Assembly: GCF_001647715.1 (NCBI RefSeq)
Contig: NZ_CP015600.1
Span: forward strand, 1,984,001-2,048,000
Reading direction: 5' to 3'
Length of the DNA: 64,000 nucleotides
From: Pseudomonas antarctica
GTDB lineage: Bacteria; Pseudomonadota; Gammaproteobacteria; Pseudomonadales; Pseudomonadaceae
The notes under the pieces were generated by a model, which saw nothing but the letters and a program-made list of their open reading frames with translations, was not told where the DNA came from and searched no databases. Shown here piece by piece: positions 41,500 to 51,803 of the stretch (the stretch's first letter is position 1; every line of letters starts with the position of its first letter). The position numbers and the translations under genes were made by a program.

Positions 41500-43762
41500 G
41501 TTCTTCGCGGCGGAACGGCTTGGCCAGGTAGTCATCCATCCCCGCCGCCCGACAACGCTCGCGTTCTTCCGAGAGGGCGTTGGCGGTCAAGGCGACGATA
41601 GGCAGGTCCGGCCAGCGCCCGCTGCGGCGAATCTGCCGGCTGGCTTCGTAGCCGTCCATCACTGGCATATTGCAGTCCATCAACACCATGTCGAAGCGCT
41701 GTTCTTCAAGGAGCCTGAGTGCTTCGCCGCCGTGGGCGGCCACTATGACTTCGCATCCCAGCTTGCTGAGCATGCCTTTGGCCACCAACTGATTGACCGG
41801 GTTGTCTTCCACCAACAGGATGCGCGCCCGCTGCGCGAGGGGCGCGCTTTCCATTTGGATAGGGTCGAGGATCAGTTGCGCGTCGCTGCGCAGGTTGCGC
41901 TGCAGAATCTGGTACAGCGCGTTGCGGCTCAGCGGGCGTGCCTGTTGCTGCAGCGGCGCAAGGGCGGCGACCTCCTCGCTGGGCATGAAGTTGCCATAGG
42001 CAGTGACCAGCAGAATGGGCGCGCTAATCGCCGGGCGCAGGCGGAACAGGCACTCCGGGCAGTCAGTGATCAGCAGGTCGGGGGTTTGCCCGCTCAGGTC
42101 ATCGTCCTGTGAATAGCAGCGCGGTGCCAGGCCCCAATGGGGCAGCAGCGTGGTCAGCAACTCTGTCAGGCCATTGCTGCCGCTGGTGATGACGATTACC
42201 TCACCCGCCAGGGGCGCGTAACGGGCGGCGGGCAAATGCATGGGCAGCGGCAGATCAGCACAGAACTGGCTTCCAAAACCAACCTCCGAGCTGATACTCA
42301 ACCGGCCCTTCATCGCCTCACACAGGTTGTGCGTCAACGCCAACCCAAGTCCCGTTCCGCCAAATTGGCGTGTGATCCCCGCACCTGCCTGGGTGAAGGG
42401 CTGGAATATCTTCACCTGCGCTTCCTGGGCGATACCGATGCCCGTGTCACAGACCTCGATTTTTACCCGGCCATCCTGTGCGCTGAGGCGCACATCGACA
42501 CGGCCGAAGCGGGTGAACTTCAAGGCATTGGAGAGCAGATTGCTGACGATTTGCCGCACACGTGTCGGGTCGCCTATCACCTGGGCGGGAAAGAGTGGGT
42601 CGATCAGGCAGGTTAACTCGACACTCGGCGCCGCGTTCTGCGACAGCAAGTTGGCGGTGTCTTCCACCAGGGAGCCGAGATCAAACGGGATGCGCTCCAA
42701 CTCCAATTGGCCGGCGTCAAACTTAGACAGGTCGAGAATATCGTTCAGCAATTCCACCAACACTTTGCCCGAGTCGTGGGCGATGGACAGCTGCTGGCGC
42801 TGTTCGGCGTTCAACGGGCTGTCCAGTGACAACGCGATCATGCCCAGCAAACCATTCAGCGGCGTGCGGATCTCGTGACTCATATTGGCCAGGAATGCGG
42901 CGCGGGCCTGGGCCATGCCCAAAGCGGTCAATTTTGCCGCCTCCAGCTCATCGTTGGATTGGCTCAAACGTTGGTTGCTGGCCTTGAGCTCCAAGGTGCG
43001 TGCGGAGACGATATCTTCCAGTTGGCCCAAGTATTCGGTAAGGCGGTCCTCGGCGTGGCGCCGTTGCTCGATTTCGGTTTCCATGTTTTCAAATTGCTGG
43101 TTGGCGACGTTGACCAGTACGCCGATTTCATCGTTTTCGTGACCCGGTGGGCAATCCAGGCGGGCCTGCTTGCTGGTACTCAGTGCGCGAATAATGCGCA
43201 CCAGCGGCTGGGTCAGCATCACGTAGAACAGGCCCAGCAGGATTCCTGTCAGGAGCAGGCTGCGGGCGAACCCGTTGAGCAGGGTAATCTCGGCACGGTG
43301 CAGGAAACGGCTGCCAAAGGTGTAGGTGTCCACGTCCAGACGCAGCACGCCGAGAGAATCATTGGGCATGTGGCTCAGGAACAGCCGGTCTTCGAACTCA
43401 CGGTTGGCACCAAACAGAAAATCGCTGATGGGCCGGTAAGCACTTTCCTTGCGCGGTCGATTCACGTCGGCCAGGACCACGCCATTGTTGTCGATCAGTT
43501 GCGCGCGGGTAATCGCCGGGGAATGCAGCAGGCCCTGGGTCAGTTCCTGGGCGAGTTCAGCATCAATGTTGTAGGCAATACGCGAGGCGGGGTTATGGCT
43601 GATTTCGATCAGTGAGCGTATTTCACGGTTGATCGATGCGTCTTCGCTGGCATAATCAATGCCGATTTGGATCAGGCTGAGCAAGGTTCCCAAGACGAAA
43701 CCTACCAGCACAGTCAATCTGGCTTGTTTATAAGACAAGCGGTGGGCGAACTTGATATCCAT
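41453..43762 (-). CDS. sagS: Hybrid sensor histidine kinase SagS-like
   Basis: A 769-residue inner-membrane hybrid kinase. In P. aeruginosa SagS steers the motile-to-sessile switch and biofilm drug tolerance through BfiSR and HptB. Two membrane helices (about 18-38 and 180-205) enclose a periplasmic sensor of about 140 residues. A HAMP-like segment and coiled coil follow, then HisKA with MSHEIRTPLNG and a catalytic domain with DTGIGI and GGTGLGLAL. A degenerate receiver-like stretch comes next, then a receiver with the phospho-Asp in VLMDCNMPVMDG. The ATG at 43762 is the family start. The 3' end overlaps ospR by 47 bases. Confidence 0.9.
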   Translation of the reverse strand: MDIKFAHRLSYKQARLTVLVGFVLGTLLSLIQIGIDYASEDASINREIRSLIEISHNPASRIAYNIDAELAQELTQGLLHSPAITRAQLIDNNGVVLADVNRPRKESAYRPISDFLFGANREFEDRLFLSHMPNDSLGVLRLDVDTYTFGSRFLHRAEITLLNGFARSLLLTGILLGLFYVMLTQPLVRIIRALSTSKQARLDCPPGHENDEIGVLVNVANQQFENMETEIEQRRHAEDRLTEYLGQLEDIVSARTLELKASNQRLSQSNDELEAAKLTALGMAQARAAFLANMSHEIRTPLNGLLGMIALSLDSPLNAEQRQQLSIAHDSGKVLVELLNDILDLSKFDAGQLELERIPFDLGSLVEDTANLLSQNAAPSVELTCLIDPLFPAQVIGDPTRVRQIVSNLLSNALKFTRFGRVDVRLSAQDGRVKIEVCDTGIGIAQEAQVKIFQPFTQAGAGITRQFGGTGLGLALTHNLCEAMKGRLSISSEVGFGSQFCADLPLPMHLPAARYAPLAGEVIVITSGSNGLTELLTTLLPHWGLAPRCYSQDDDLSGQTPDLLITDCPECLFRLRPAISAPILLVTAYGNFMPSEEVAALAPLQQQARPLSRNALYQILQRNLRSDAQLILDPIQMESAPLAQRARILLVEDNPVNQLVAKGMLSKLGCEVIVAAHGGEALRLLEEQRFDMVLMDCNMPVMDGYEASRQIRRSGRWPDLPIVALTANALSEERERCRAAGMDDYLAKPFRREELKALLDLWVPDTTSL

Positions 43763-43925
43763 CGAGTGTTGAACCACTTCACGTTTCCCTTCGCCCGGCA
43801 AGCATAGCTGAACATCCACTGGCTCTGGCTTGGCCGGCATGAATCGTTTTATACGCAGCCTTGTGCGGTCTGCCACAGGGTTGCCAATACGCCATCTTTT
43901 GCAAGAACTTGCCAGAGGAATAATC

Positions 43926-44816
43926 GTGGATTCTCGATTGAATGCCTTTCTTGAGCGCGCCGATGCGGTACTTGCTCGTCTGGAGCCGCTGTTACCTGCG
44001 CCGCGCCAAGCCATCGACTGGAACCAGTGCCTTGCTGCCCGTTGGCAGCGCGAAGGCCGCAGTGGCTTTTTGCTGCCGCTGGAAGTGAGCCTGGATATGC
44101 GCTTGTCTGACCTCATCGGCATAGACAAACAGCGTGAACAACTGGCACGTAACACCCAGCAATTTCTGGATGGGCTGCCTGCCAACCATGCGCTGCTGTG
44201 GGGCTCACGCGGCACCGGTAAATCGTCGATGGTGCGCGCCTTGCTGGCCCGGCACGCCAAGGCGGGGTTGCGCCTGATTGAAATCGAGCGTGATCACCTG
44301 GCTGACCTGCCCCGCGTCGTCGAGCAACTGCTCAAGCTGCCGCAGCGTTTTATCCTGTTCTGCGACGACCTGTCTTTCGAGGCGGGCGAGGGCGATTACC
44401 GCGTGCTCAAAAGCGTGTTGGACGGCTCCCTGGAGCAGGCGCCGGAAAACGTGTTGCTGTATGCCACCTCCAACCGTCGTCACCTGGTGCCGGAAAACCA
44501 GAGCGACAATGACAACTGGAAGCGGGTGGACGGTGAGTTGCACCCCAGTGAGGCGGTGGAAGACAAGATCGCCCTGTCCGACCGTTTTGGCCTGTGGCTG
44601 TCGTTCTACCCGTTCAGCCAGGAACACTTTCTGGAGGTGGTCGAACACTGGATCGGCGAGTTGGCCAGCAAGGCCGGCTTGCAGTGGCAGCGCGATGAAG
44701 CCCTCGACATCCTTGCCGTACGCTGGGCCACCGGGCGTGGCAATCGCAACGGCCGTTGCGCGTATCAATTCGCCCGTTACTGGGTAGGACTCAAACTGCT
44801 GGAGCGTCAACCATGA
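43926..44816 (+). CDS. DUF815 family AAA-like ATPase
   Basis: A 296-residue P-loop protein of the DUF815 family. Walker A is GSRGTGKS, Walker B is FILFCDDLSFE, and sensor-like YATSNRRHLVPE follows with FGLWLSFYPF. The function is unknown for the family. The start is GTG at 43926, chosen because AGAGGA lies seven to eight bases upstream and the product then begins like its homologues (DSRLNAFLERAD). It overlaps the methionine-sulfoxide reductase gene by ATGA, so the two are cotranslated. It is divergent from sagS. Confidence 0.85.
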   Translation: MDSRLNAFLERADAVLARLEPLLPAPRQAIDWNQCLAARWQREGRSGFLLPLEVSLDMRLSDLIGIDKQREQLARNTQQFLDGLPANHALLWGSRGTGKSSMVRALLARHAKAGLRLIEIERDHLADLPRVVEQLLKLPQRFILFCDDLSFEAGEGDYRVLKSVLDGSLEQAPENVLLYATSNRRHLVPENQSDNDNWKRVDGELHPSEAVEDKIALSDRFGLWLSFYPFSQEHFLEVVEHWIGELASKAGLQWQRDEALDILAVRWATGRGNRNGRCAYQFARYWVGLKLLERQP

Positions 44817-45295
44817 TCGATTTGCAACAGGCCGGCACCGGCCTGGATGGCTATGCCATGTTGTGTGCACAACTGGAATCGCTGCTGGCCGATGAGCGTG
44901 ACTTTATCGCTAACAGCGCCCAGTTCTCTGCATTCCTGTTCAACCAGTTGGACGACTTGAACTGGGCAGGTTTCTACCTCAACCGCCATGAAGAGCTGGT
45001 GCTTGGCCCGTTTCAGGGCCAGATCGCTTGCGTACGCATTCCGTTCGGTCGTGGCGTATGCGGCGCAGCGGCAGCATCACGGCAAACCCAGCGGGTGGAC
45101 GATGTACATGCGTTCCCCGGCCATATCGCCTGTGACAGCGCCTCCAACAGCGAACTGGTGGTGCCATTGATCAAGGATGGCGTGCTGATTGGCGTTCTTG
45201 ATCTGGACAGCCCGTCGCTGGCCCGTTTTAACGAGCAGGACCAGGCGGGTATTGAACAATTGGCGGCGATTTTTCTACGCTTGACCGACTGCTGA
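44813..45295 (+). CDS. msrC: Free methionine-(R)-sulfoxide reductase, GAF type
   Basis: Reduces free (not protein-bound) methionine-R-sulfoxide in the cytoplasm. The 160-residue GAF-domain protein has three cysteines at 73, 83 and 107. Their spacing of 10 and 24 is the same as in E. coli fRMsr (84, 94, 118), which supports enzymatic activity. Other marks are RIPFGRGVCG, DDVHAFPGHIACD and SELVVPLI. It overlaps the DUF815 ATPase gene by four bases and converges on rocS2 with a 25-base gap. Confidence 0.92.
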   Translation: MIDLQQAGTGLDGYAMLCAQLESLLADERDFIANSAQFSAFLFNQLDDLNWAGFYLNRHEELVLGPFQGQIACVRIPFGRGVCGAAAASRQTQRVDDVHAFPGHIACDSASNSELVVPLIKDGVLIGVLDLDSPSLARFNEQDQAGIEQLAAIFLRLTDC

Positions 45296-45320
45296 CCTGG
45301 GCGTAGAGGGCTGGCCTCGG

Positions 45321-48300
45321 TTATTGGCTGTCCAGCTTATGGAGCTGCACTTGCAGTGTCCTCTCCAGTTCCAGCATGAGTTTTTCCAGGAACTTCACCT
45401 CGGCCTCGATCAGGGGGCGATCATCGCTATGGGCGCACGCCTGCTCCAGTGCTTCGCATTGCGCGGCCAGTGAGCATGCCTGGACGATGCGCGCGGCGCC
45501 CTTGATCTTGTGAGCTTGCTCAATGATTTCGTGGGGCGGCGCCTGTCTGGCCATCAAGGTCAGCAGGTCCTGGCGGTCATGACGACTGCTGTCCAACAGT
45601 TCCTCCAGCAAGCGCCGGCTCAATTGCGGATCGCCCCCGGTCAGTGCATCCAGGCAGTCGAGGTCCAGGCGCAGGACCGCCGATTGAGGTCTGATCCGCG
45701 CCAGTTGCTGCTCCAGCGCCGTAAGACTGATGGGTTTGAACAGGCAGTCGTTCATGCCCGCTTGCGCGCAGCGATGTTTCTCCTCGGGCTGGGCATTGGC
45801 GGTGAAGCCGAGTATCACACAGGGTGCCTGTTGCTCTCGCTGCTCATATTCACGGATTGAGCGACTCAACTCATAGCCATTCATGACGGGCATGTTGCAG
45901 TCGGCTATCACCAGGTCGAAGCGCTCCTGACGCCAGGCCAGAAACCCGGCGGCACCCTGCTGGGCAGCCGTGAACTGATGCCCCAGATAACCCAATTGCT
46001 GGCACATCAGCAAGCGATTGGCCGGGTGGTCGTCCACCACCAGTACATTGAGTACCGGCGCGGCAGCGGGCGGCTGTGACTTGAGTTCGTCCTGTACCTC
46101 GCTTGGCTGCAGGCACGTCATCTTCAGGCTGACCTGTACTTGAGTGCCCACCATGGGCACGCTGCTCAGGCTCAGTTGCCCCCCCATCATTTCGCACAGG
46201 CTGCGACAGATCACCAGCCCCAGGCCGGCTCCACTCCTGGCCAGGTGTCCGGAGTTGTCGGCCTGGGCAAAGGGTTCGAACAGGCGCAATTGGTCGTCCC
46301 GGCTGATGCCGATGCCCGTGTCCTCGACCACCAGTTTCATCTGGATCTCGTTCGGCAGTGTGGTGGCTTGCACCTGCACCTTGATCTTCACCTGTCCGTG
46401 CTCGGTGAATTTGATCGCGTTGCTGACCAGATTGGACAGCACCTGCTTGAAGCGCAGCGGGTCGATCAGCACGGCGGTGTCGTCCAGATCCGTGTCGAAT
46501 TCAAGCAACAGGCTGAGGGTTTTCTGGCGGGCCAGGCCATCGAAAACGCGTACCACCGACTCGATCACTTCCCGCAGATTTACGCGCTCAGGTGCAAGGC
46601 TCAGGCGGCCTGACTCGATGCGAGCAATGTCGAGGATATCGCCAATCAGCTCCAGCAGATCCTTGGCCGAGTTGTAGGCCACTTCGATAGCCGGGCGATC
46701 AAGATGGCCCTGGTCGGCGCGCTTGAGGGTCAGTTCCAACATCCCGATCACCGCATTCATCGGCGTGCGAATTTCATGGCTCATGGTGGCGAGAAAGGTG
46801 CTTTTGGCCCGGTTGGCCTCGTCGGCGCGTTCCTTGGCGGCGCGCAGTTCGTCGAACAGTTGGCGCCGGTCACTGATGTCGATCCAACCGCCGATAATGC
46901 CCTGAACTTCGCCGTCCGAGTCGCGATAGGGAAGAATCCAATGGTAGATCGTCAGTTTTTTTCCGTGAATATGCAGGGAGCGATCGAGGATCAGCGGGTT
47001 ACCTTCCGCTACCACCCGTTGGTAGTCGGCGTGGTACTGCGCCGCCTCCGACTCCAGAGCCATGTCCATTTGGACCACACTCTTGCCAATCACCTCTTCG
47101 CGTTTGACTCCGAACACTTGCAGGTAACTGTCATTGCAGGTTTGCAGCAGGCCCTTACGGTCGCGTACGTAAATCGGGTGCGGCGTTTCATTGACCAGTG
47201 CGCGCATGAACTCGAATTGGTCGTTGAGTGCCCGTTCGGCCATCTTCCGGTGTTTGATCTGGCGGCGCATGTAGGCGTTCCAGGTCAGGGAAATCAGCAG
47301 CAGCAACCCAGTACCGATGATGATTTGCGCAATCAACTCGTGGTAATTGCGCCAGTAGCTGTCAGAGGCGGGTGTGTAACCCCGCCAGCGGCTGTTGATC
47401 ACCCCCATTTCATCCGGGGAAATACTCAGCAGTGCCTTGTCCAGGATTGAACTCAGCTCGACGGCGCGGCGTGGTGTCGCAAGGGCGAAAGTGGCTGGAA
47501 GGGTGCCGATGCTGGCGCTGATCTGTAATTTGTCCTGGAAAACCTGGGAGGACAGAAAGTAGTTGGCGATTACCAATGAGTTCACCGCACCGTCTACATT
47601 CCCTTGGGCCAGCATTTCTGATGCCTTGAAGGTGTCACTGACTTCCGCCAGGCGAATCTTGGGGAATTCCTTTTGCAGGATTTTTTCCAACGGGTTGCCT
47701 ACAGTGATTGCCAGGCGTTTGCCCGCCATCTGCTCCAGGCTCGAGGGTGCGTTGGGCTCCTTGCGAGTCAGCAGGACATAGGAGTTTTCCAGGTAGGGAC
47801 GACTGAAACTGAGCTGAGCCTCCCGCTCGGCGCTGGGGATGATCGCGCCGATGACGTCGGCCTTACCCGAGATGACCCGCTCTATCATCGCGTTGACCTC
47901 GCGACTGCTCTGGATTTCGAAACGCAAGCCGGTACGCAGGCGAATCAGTTCCAGCAGGTCGGCGGTGATGCCGCGAAAGTTGCCGTCGGCATCAAAGAAC
48001 GTCAGCGGCGCGAAGGTTTCATTGACCACGACTTTGACGACCGGGTGCTCTTTCAACCAGCGCGCTTCGCGTTGGGTCAGTTGCAGTTTCTTGTCGGTCA
48101 GCAAGATATCGCTGCCGGCGCTCCAGCGCTTGGCGATGCTGTCCCGCTCATTGATGGGAATGGCCGCCAGTACCGAATCGACAATGCTTAGCAAAATGGG
48201 CTGGTCCTGACGCAGCGCAAAGCTGAAACCATAGGCTTCATGCTTGCCGAAATTGGCCATGCGAACGTTCTTCAGGTAGCCCTTGTTGATCATGTAATGG

Positions 48301-48968
48301 GTGGAGATGGTGTCGCCCAGAAACACATCGGCCTGATCAAAGGCCACTGCATTCAAGGCGTTTTGATACGAGGGAAAGGCGCGGATATCCGCCTGCGGGT
48401 ACAACTTTTCCACTTCGCTCAGCGGCAGGTAATGGTAGACGAGGCTCAAGCGCAGCCCGGCCAGGCCATCGCTCAAACTGCGCGTTTCCCTTTCGCGTGT
48501 CACCAGCACCGGCTGATCCACCGCGTACGGCTGTGACAGGATGAGATTCGGGTTGGCGGCCTCAAAGCCGTTGGAAGAACCCAGCAGGTCAATTTCACCT
48601 GTTTCCAGAGCGCGGATCGATGCTTCCCGCGTTGGGTAGCGCACTACCTTGATGGGCAGGGCCATGGCTTTGGCCAATAGCCCGGCGTAATCGGCGGTCA
48701 GGCCCTCATAGTCGTGGCCGCTGGAGGTCAGGTCGAAGGGTGGGTAGTCAGGTGCCGAGGTGCCCAGCACCAGCTCGCGTTTGTTCTGCAACCACTGGCG
48801 CTGAGCCTTGTCCAGTTGAGTATCCAGTTGAACGGTACCCGCGCGGCTCAATAAGGTGAAGTGTTCCGGACCGGGTTGAGGGGTCGCGGGCACAGTAGTG
48901 CTCAAGCACATACTGGCAATTAATACAATCAGATAGTCCTTTATACGCCTGGGCATCCGCTTTCTCAC
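45321..48968 (-). CDS. rocS2: Tandem-sensor hybrid histidine kinase (BvgS/EvgS type), RocS2-like
   Basis: A 1215-residue hybrid kinase. A signal peptide ends near 27. Two periplasmic SBP_bac_3 Venus-flytrap domains lie at about 45-290 and 305-550, and a membrane helix lies near 556-578. A PAS domain (about 600-720) and HisKA (MSHEIRTPMNAV) follow. The catalytic domain has EDTGIGIS and SGAGLGLVIC, and the receiver has VIADCNMPVMNG. A terminal Hpt domain contains AHKIKGAARIV. The start is GTG at 48968, which overlaps the stop of the response-regulator gene (GTGA); an ATG lies four codons in. The symbol follows its position next to dgt, as recalled for P. aeruginosa RocS2, which regulates fimbriae and biofilm genes. 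Confidence 0.88.
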   Translation of the reverse strand: MRKRMPRRIKDYLIVLIASMCLSTTVPATPQPGPEHFTLLSRAGTVQLDTQLDKAQRQWLQNKRELVLGTSAPDYPPFDLTSSGHDYEGLTADYAGLLAKAMALPIKVVRYPTREASIRALETGEIDLLGSSNGFEAANPNLILSQPYAVDQPVLVTRERETRSLSDGLAGLRLSLVYHYLPLSEVEKLYPQADIRAFPSYQNALNAVAFDQADVFLGDTISTHYMINKGYLKNVRMANFGKHEAYGFSFALRQDQPILLSIVDSVLAAIPINERDSIAKRWSAGSDILLTDKKLQLTQREARWLKEHPVVKVVVNETFAPLTFFDADGNFRGITADLLELIRLRTGLRFEIQSSREVNAMIERVISGKADVIGAIIPSAEREAQLSFSRPYLENSYVLLTRKEPNAPSSLEQMAGKRLAITVGNPLEKILQKEFPKIRLAEVSDTFKASEMLAQGNVDGAVNSLVIANYFLSSQVFQDKLQISASIGTLPATFALATPRRAVELSSILDKALLSISPDEMGVINSRWRGYTPASDSYWRNYHELIAQIIIGTGLLLLISLTWNAYMRRQIKHRKMAERALNDQFEFMRALVNETPHPIYVRDRKGLLQTCNDSYLQVFGVKREEVIGKSVVQMDMALESEAAQYHADYQRVVAEGNPLILDRSLHIHGKKLTIYHWILPYRDSDGEVQGIIGGWIDISDRRQLFDELRAAKERADEANRAKSTFLATMSHEIRTPMNAVIGMLELTLKRADQGHLDRPAIEVAYNSAKDLLELIGDILDIARIESGRLSLAPERVNLREVIESVVRVFDGLARQKTLSLLLEFDTDLDDTAVLIDPLRFKQVLSNLVSNAIKFTEHGQVKIKVQVQATTLPNEIQMKLVVEDTGIGISRDDQLRLFEPFAQADNSGHLARSGAGLGLVICRSLCEMMGGQLSLSSVPMVGTQVQVSLKMTCLQPSEVQDELKSQPPAAAPVLNVLVVDDHPANRLLMCQQLGYLGHQFTAAQQGAAGFLAWRQERFDLVIADCNMPVMNGYELSRSIREYEQREQQAPCVILGFTANAQPEEKHRCAQAGMNDCLFKPISLTALEQQLARIRPQSAVLRLDLDCLDALTGGDPQLSRRLLEELLDSSRHDRQDLLTLMARQAPPHEIIEQAHKIKGAARIVQACSLAAQCEALEQACAHSDDRPLIEAEVKFLEKLMLELERTLQVQLHKLDSQ

Positions 48969-49591
48969 ACTAGCGCGTTTCGTTTTGCCATCTCGATAAG
49001 TTCTACCAAGGATTTGGCTTTAAGTTTTTGCATCAGCCTTTTTTTGTAAGTACTTACTGTCTTGTTACTTAGAAACATACCTTTGGCGATTTCTTTGTTG
49101 GTGCGGCCCTGTGCGAAAAGTTGCAACACCATCAGTTCCCGGTCGTTTACCGCCTTGAACAGTTCAAGTTCCAGGCCGTCCTTGCCGTCGGCGCCATTGC
49201 TATTCAATGCCTGGCTGGGAAAGTAGTTGTAACCGGACAGCACCGCGCGAATGGCACTCAGCAGTTCGCTCAGGTCACCCTCCTTGCACACATAGCCATC
49301 TGCGCCCGAGCGCATGCAACGCGTGGCAAACAACGTCGGGCTCTGGGCGGTCAGAATCAGGGTTTTCATGGAGGTGTTCATGGCGTTGAATCGGCACAGC
49401 ACTTCGAGGCCGTCCAGTTTCGGGATGCTGATATCCAGAATGATCAGGTCCGGTAGGCATTCGCGAACCATTTGTATCGCGTCACAACCGTTGTCCGTTT
49501 CGCCAACGACTTTATAACCTTCGTGCTCCAACAACATACGAATCGCCAACCTGATAACCGGGTGGTCATCAATGATAAAAACTGTGTTCAT
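48965..49591 (-). CDS. rocA2: LuxR-type response regulator (BvgA/RocA2-like)
   Basis: A 208-residue NarL/FixJ-class response regulator. The receiver has the acidic pair in FIIDDHPV, the phospho-Asp in LIILDISIPKLDG and the Lys in VCKEGD. The LuxR helix-turn-helix is GRTNKEIAKGMFLSNKTVST (about 165-184). The ATG at 49591 has GGAA eight bases upstream; an ATG two codons earlier is also possible. Translational coupling with the kinase gene downstream (GTGA overlap) makes the pair a two-component system. The partner assignment is firm and the target genes are unknown here. Confidence 0.9.
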   Translation of the reverse strand: MNTVFIIDDHPVIRLAIRMLLEHEGYKVVGETDNGCDAIQMVRECLPDLIILDISIPKLDGLEVLCRFNAMNTSMKTLILTAQSPTLFATRCMRSGADGYVCKEGDLSELLSAIRAVLSGYNYFPSQALNSNGADGKDGLELELFKAVNDRELMVLQLFAQGRTNKEIAKGMFLSNKTVSTYKKRLMQKLKAKSLVELIEMAKRNALV

Positions 49592-49698
49592 AATCATATT
49601 CCATGCAAGTGCAAATAAAGCGGGCACATTAGCTCAGAAGATGACGGAGTAGGATGAGCCTTTGGGGGAGTAGATATAAAACAGGAGAATTCCTACAT

Positions 49699-49719
49699 AA
49701 AAAAAGGTAGTTGCCTACC
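49699..49719 (-). terminator. Intrinsic terminator of the orphan receiver gene
   Basis: On the minus strand GGTAG, loop GCAA and CTACC are followed by seven T. It lies about 130 bases past the receiver stop and ends that transcript before rocA2. Confidence 0.78.
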
Positions 49720-49847
49720 CTCCATTAAGGCTTTGCGCCGTCGGATGTAAGCAATGTTTGAATCAGTGTGCTGATGGACGGAGCTACAGATTCAGCGCTG
49801 GTTTTCAGACGCTCATCTGTCGCTGAAGAGCGTTTAAAGTCCGGTAT

Positions 49848-50261
49848 TTATAGTGGGCTTATTGGCGCGATCAACGCTGCAAGTTCGTCTTTATTCAGAG
49901 GCTTCAATAAATAGCCAAGGAGTGGCAGGCCGCGTTGCAGGGCTTGTGTTGTCAGGGTGGACAGTTCCGTCGCCGGCAGCCCGCTCAGTAGAATGGCGCC
50001 GCTTATGAAGTGTCGGCGGCTGGCAATTTCCACCAGTTCCAGCCCTGGCAGATCAGGCAGGCATTGGTCGCACAGCATGAGGTCAAACGGAGTCGTGGCG
50101 CTGGACATCGTGCGGATGGCCTGTTCGGCATTTTCTGCAAGGGTCACGTGCTCGAAGCCGAAGCTTTTCAGCAGGCACTGAGTGGCCAGGAGCTGAAAGG
50201 GATGATCCTCCACCAACAGGATTCGAAGACGGGGTAGGGGCATAGAAGGCACATGGCTCAT
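49848..50261 (-). CDS. Stand-alone receiver-domain response regulator
   Basis: A 137-residue protein that is little more than a CheY-like receiver. It has the acidic pair in LLVEDHPF, the phospho-Asp in LMLCDQCLPDLPG, the Ser in ILLSGLP and the Lys in LLKPLN. There is no DNA-binding or enzymatic output domain. It may act as a phosphate sink or relay for the neighbouring RocS2-type kinase, which has an Hpt domain. An ATG at 50243 gives a form six residues shorter. A terminator separates it from rocA2. Confidence 0.85.
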   Translation of the reverse strand: MSHVPSMPLPRLRILLVEDHPFQLLATQCLLKSFGFEHVTLAENAEQAIRTMSSATTPFDLMLCDQCLPDLPGLELVEIASRRHFISGAILLSGLPATELSTLTTQALQRGLPLLGYLLKPLNKDELAALIAPISPL

Positions 50262-50400
50262 TCAGAGGGGGCGCGGGCGTAGCAAGTCCGCCAGAAGCGT
50301 GCGCGATTATTCCTCGAGTGGGTGTGCGAATTCGATCAGGCCGCTCTGTTCCCGTCGTAGGTAAAATCTGTACGGGAAGCAGGCGGCGCGACCATCATCT

Positions 50401-51732
50401 TCACTGCGGGCTGGAACGCCCGGTCATCTCCCGTGCCATCTCGGTGGCATAGCTGTCTGTCATGCCCGCGATAAAGTCGATCATGCGCAAAAACGAAGTG
50501 TGCAGCGACCAGGCTGGATTTGGCGCGCTGTTGCCCAGCAAGTCGAGGATGCGCCGGTTCTTGAACGACGGCGTGCGCCCCCCATGCTGCTCAAGTGCGG
50601 CACCGCAAAAGGCGTTCAAGAGGATTTCCAAGGTCGTGTAGGCGCCGATTTCGTGCAGGGTCTTGCGCTTGTCCTGGAAGATTTTTTTACGCGCCATGTC
50701 CTTGGCATCCAGTACGCAGCGCTTGGCAGGACCGTGCATGTGCTCCACCAGGTCACCCGGCAGCGTACCGGCGAGCAAGGCGTCCTGTTGTTCGACAAAG
50801 GCCCGAGCGGCTGCATTGGTCAGATGCTCGATCGCCTTACCGCGCAGGATCGCCAGCTTTCGCCGACGAGAGTCCTCCGGGCCCAGTTGCCGGTAAGTCT
50901 GGGGCAAATCGTCACCCACCAGGTCGAGCAACAACGACTCCACCTCGGCATATTCCAGCAATTCCATTTCCAGGCCGTCTTCGAGGTCGATCAAGGCGTA
51001 GCAGATATCGTCTGCCGCCTCCATCAGGTAGACCAACGGATGACGGGCCCAGCGTTGTTCTTCCAACTGCGGCAGGCCGAGTTTGTGGGCGATCTGCTCA
51101 AGGATTGGCAGCTCGCTCTGATAACAGCCAAACTTATGTTTCTTGTAGCCCAATGAGTCCGCGTGGCGGGCGGTCCAGGGGTATTTCAAATAAGTGCCGA
51201 GGGTGGCATAGGTCAGCCGTGTGCCGCCGTCGAACTGGTGGTATTCCAGCTGGGTCAGTACCCGAAAACCCTGGGCATTGCCTTCGAAATTGAGGAAGTC
51301 ATTGCGCTCGGCAGTGCTCATGTCATCCAGCCAGCCGCGCCCGGCCGCCTGTTGGAACCAGTGGCGAATGGCGTCTTCACCGGAATGCCCGAACGGCGGG
51401 TTGCCGATGTCATGGGCCAGGCAGGCCGATTGCACCACCATGCCCAGGTCGCTCGGCTCACACCAGTCGGGCAGGGCGCTGCGCAGGGTTTCGCCCACGC
51501 GCATACCGAGGGAGCGGCCGACGCAGCTGACTTCCAGGGAGTGGGTCAGGCGGGTATGGATATGGTCATTGCTCGATACCGGGTGCACTTGGGTCTTGCG
51601 GCCAAGTCGGCGGAAGGCGCCGGAGAAAATAATACGGTCGTGGTCTTTGTGAAACGGGCTGCGGCCGAGTTCTTCGGGGCTGTGCAGGGGCTTTCCAAGA
51701 CGTTCGCGTGTCAGCAGGGTGGGCCAATCCAA
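50401..51732 (-). CDS. dgt: Deoxyguanosinetriphosphate triphosphohydrolase
   Basis: HD-domain enzyme that splits dGTP and other dNTPs to nucleoside and tripolyphosphate. The 443-residue protein carries [14 protein letters not shown] and [19 protein letters not shown], with the metal-binding His and Asp. It also carries [18 protein letters not shown] further on. The ATG at 51732 begins [13 protein letters not shown], the usual family start. Its C-terminal half is longer than in type I short enzymes and fits the dgt-like group. It shares its orientation with the EAL gene upstream (72-base gap). Confidence 0.93.
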   Translation of the reverse strand: MDWPTLLTRERLGKPLHSPEELGRSPFHKDHDRIIFSGAFRRLGRKTQVHPVSSNDHIHTRLTHSLEVSCVGRSLGMRVGETLRSALPDWCEPSDLGMVVQSACLAHDIGNPPFGHSGEDAIRHWFQQAAGRGWLDDMSTAERNDFLNFEGNAQGFRVLTQLEYHQFDGGTRLTYATLGTYLKYPWTARHADSLGYKKHKFGCYQSELPILEQIAHKLGLPQLEEQRWARHPLVYLMEAADDICYALIDLEDGLEMELLEYAEVESLLLDLVGDDLPQTYRQLGPEDSRRRKLAILRGKAIEHLTNAAARAFVEQQDALLAGTLPGDLVEHMHGPAKRCVLDAKDMARKKIFQDKRKTLHEIGAYTTLEILLNAFCGAALEQHGGRTPSFKNRRILDLLGNSAPNPAWSLHTSFLRMIDFIAGMTDSYATEMAREMTGRSSPQ

Positions 51733-51803
51733 GGCGGGTACTCTCCGTACGGTGAATGACCCTCCCAGCTTCCCGGTTCAGCGGGGCCTCGGCAAGCGAA
51801 AAT

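Noticed and set aside
43763..44260. N-terminal extension of SagS
   Set aside because: It would overlap the divergent DUF815 gene; the family N-terminus with its membrane helix starts at 43762.
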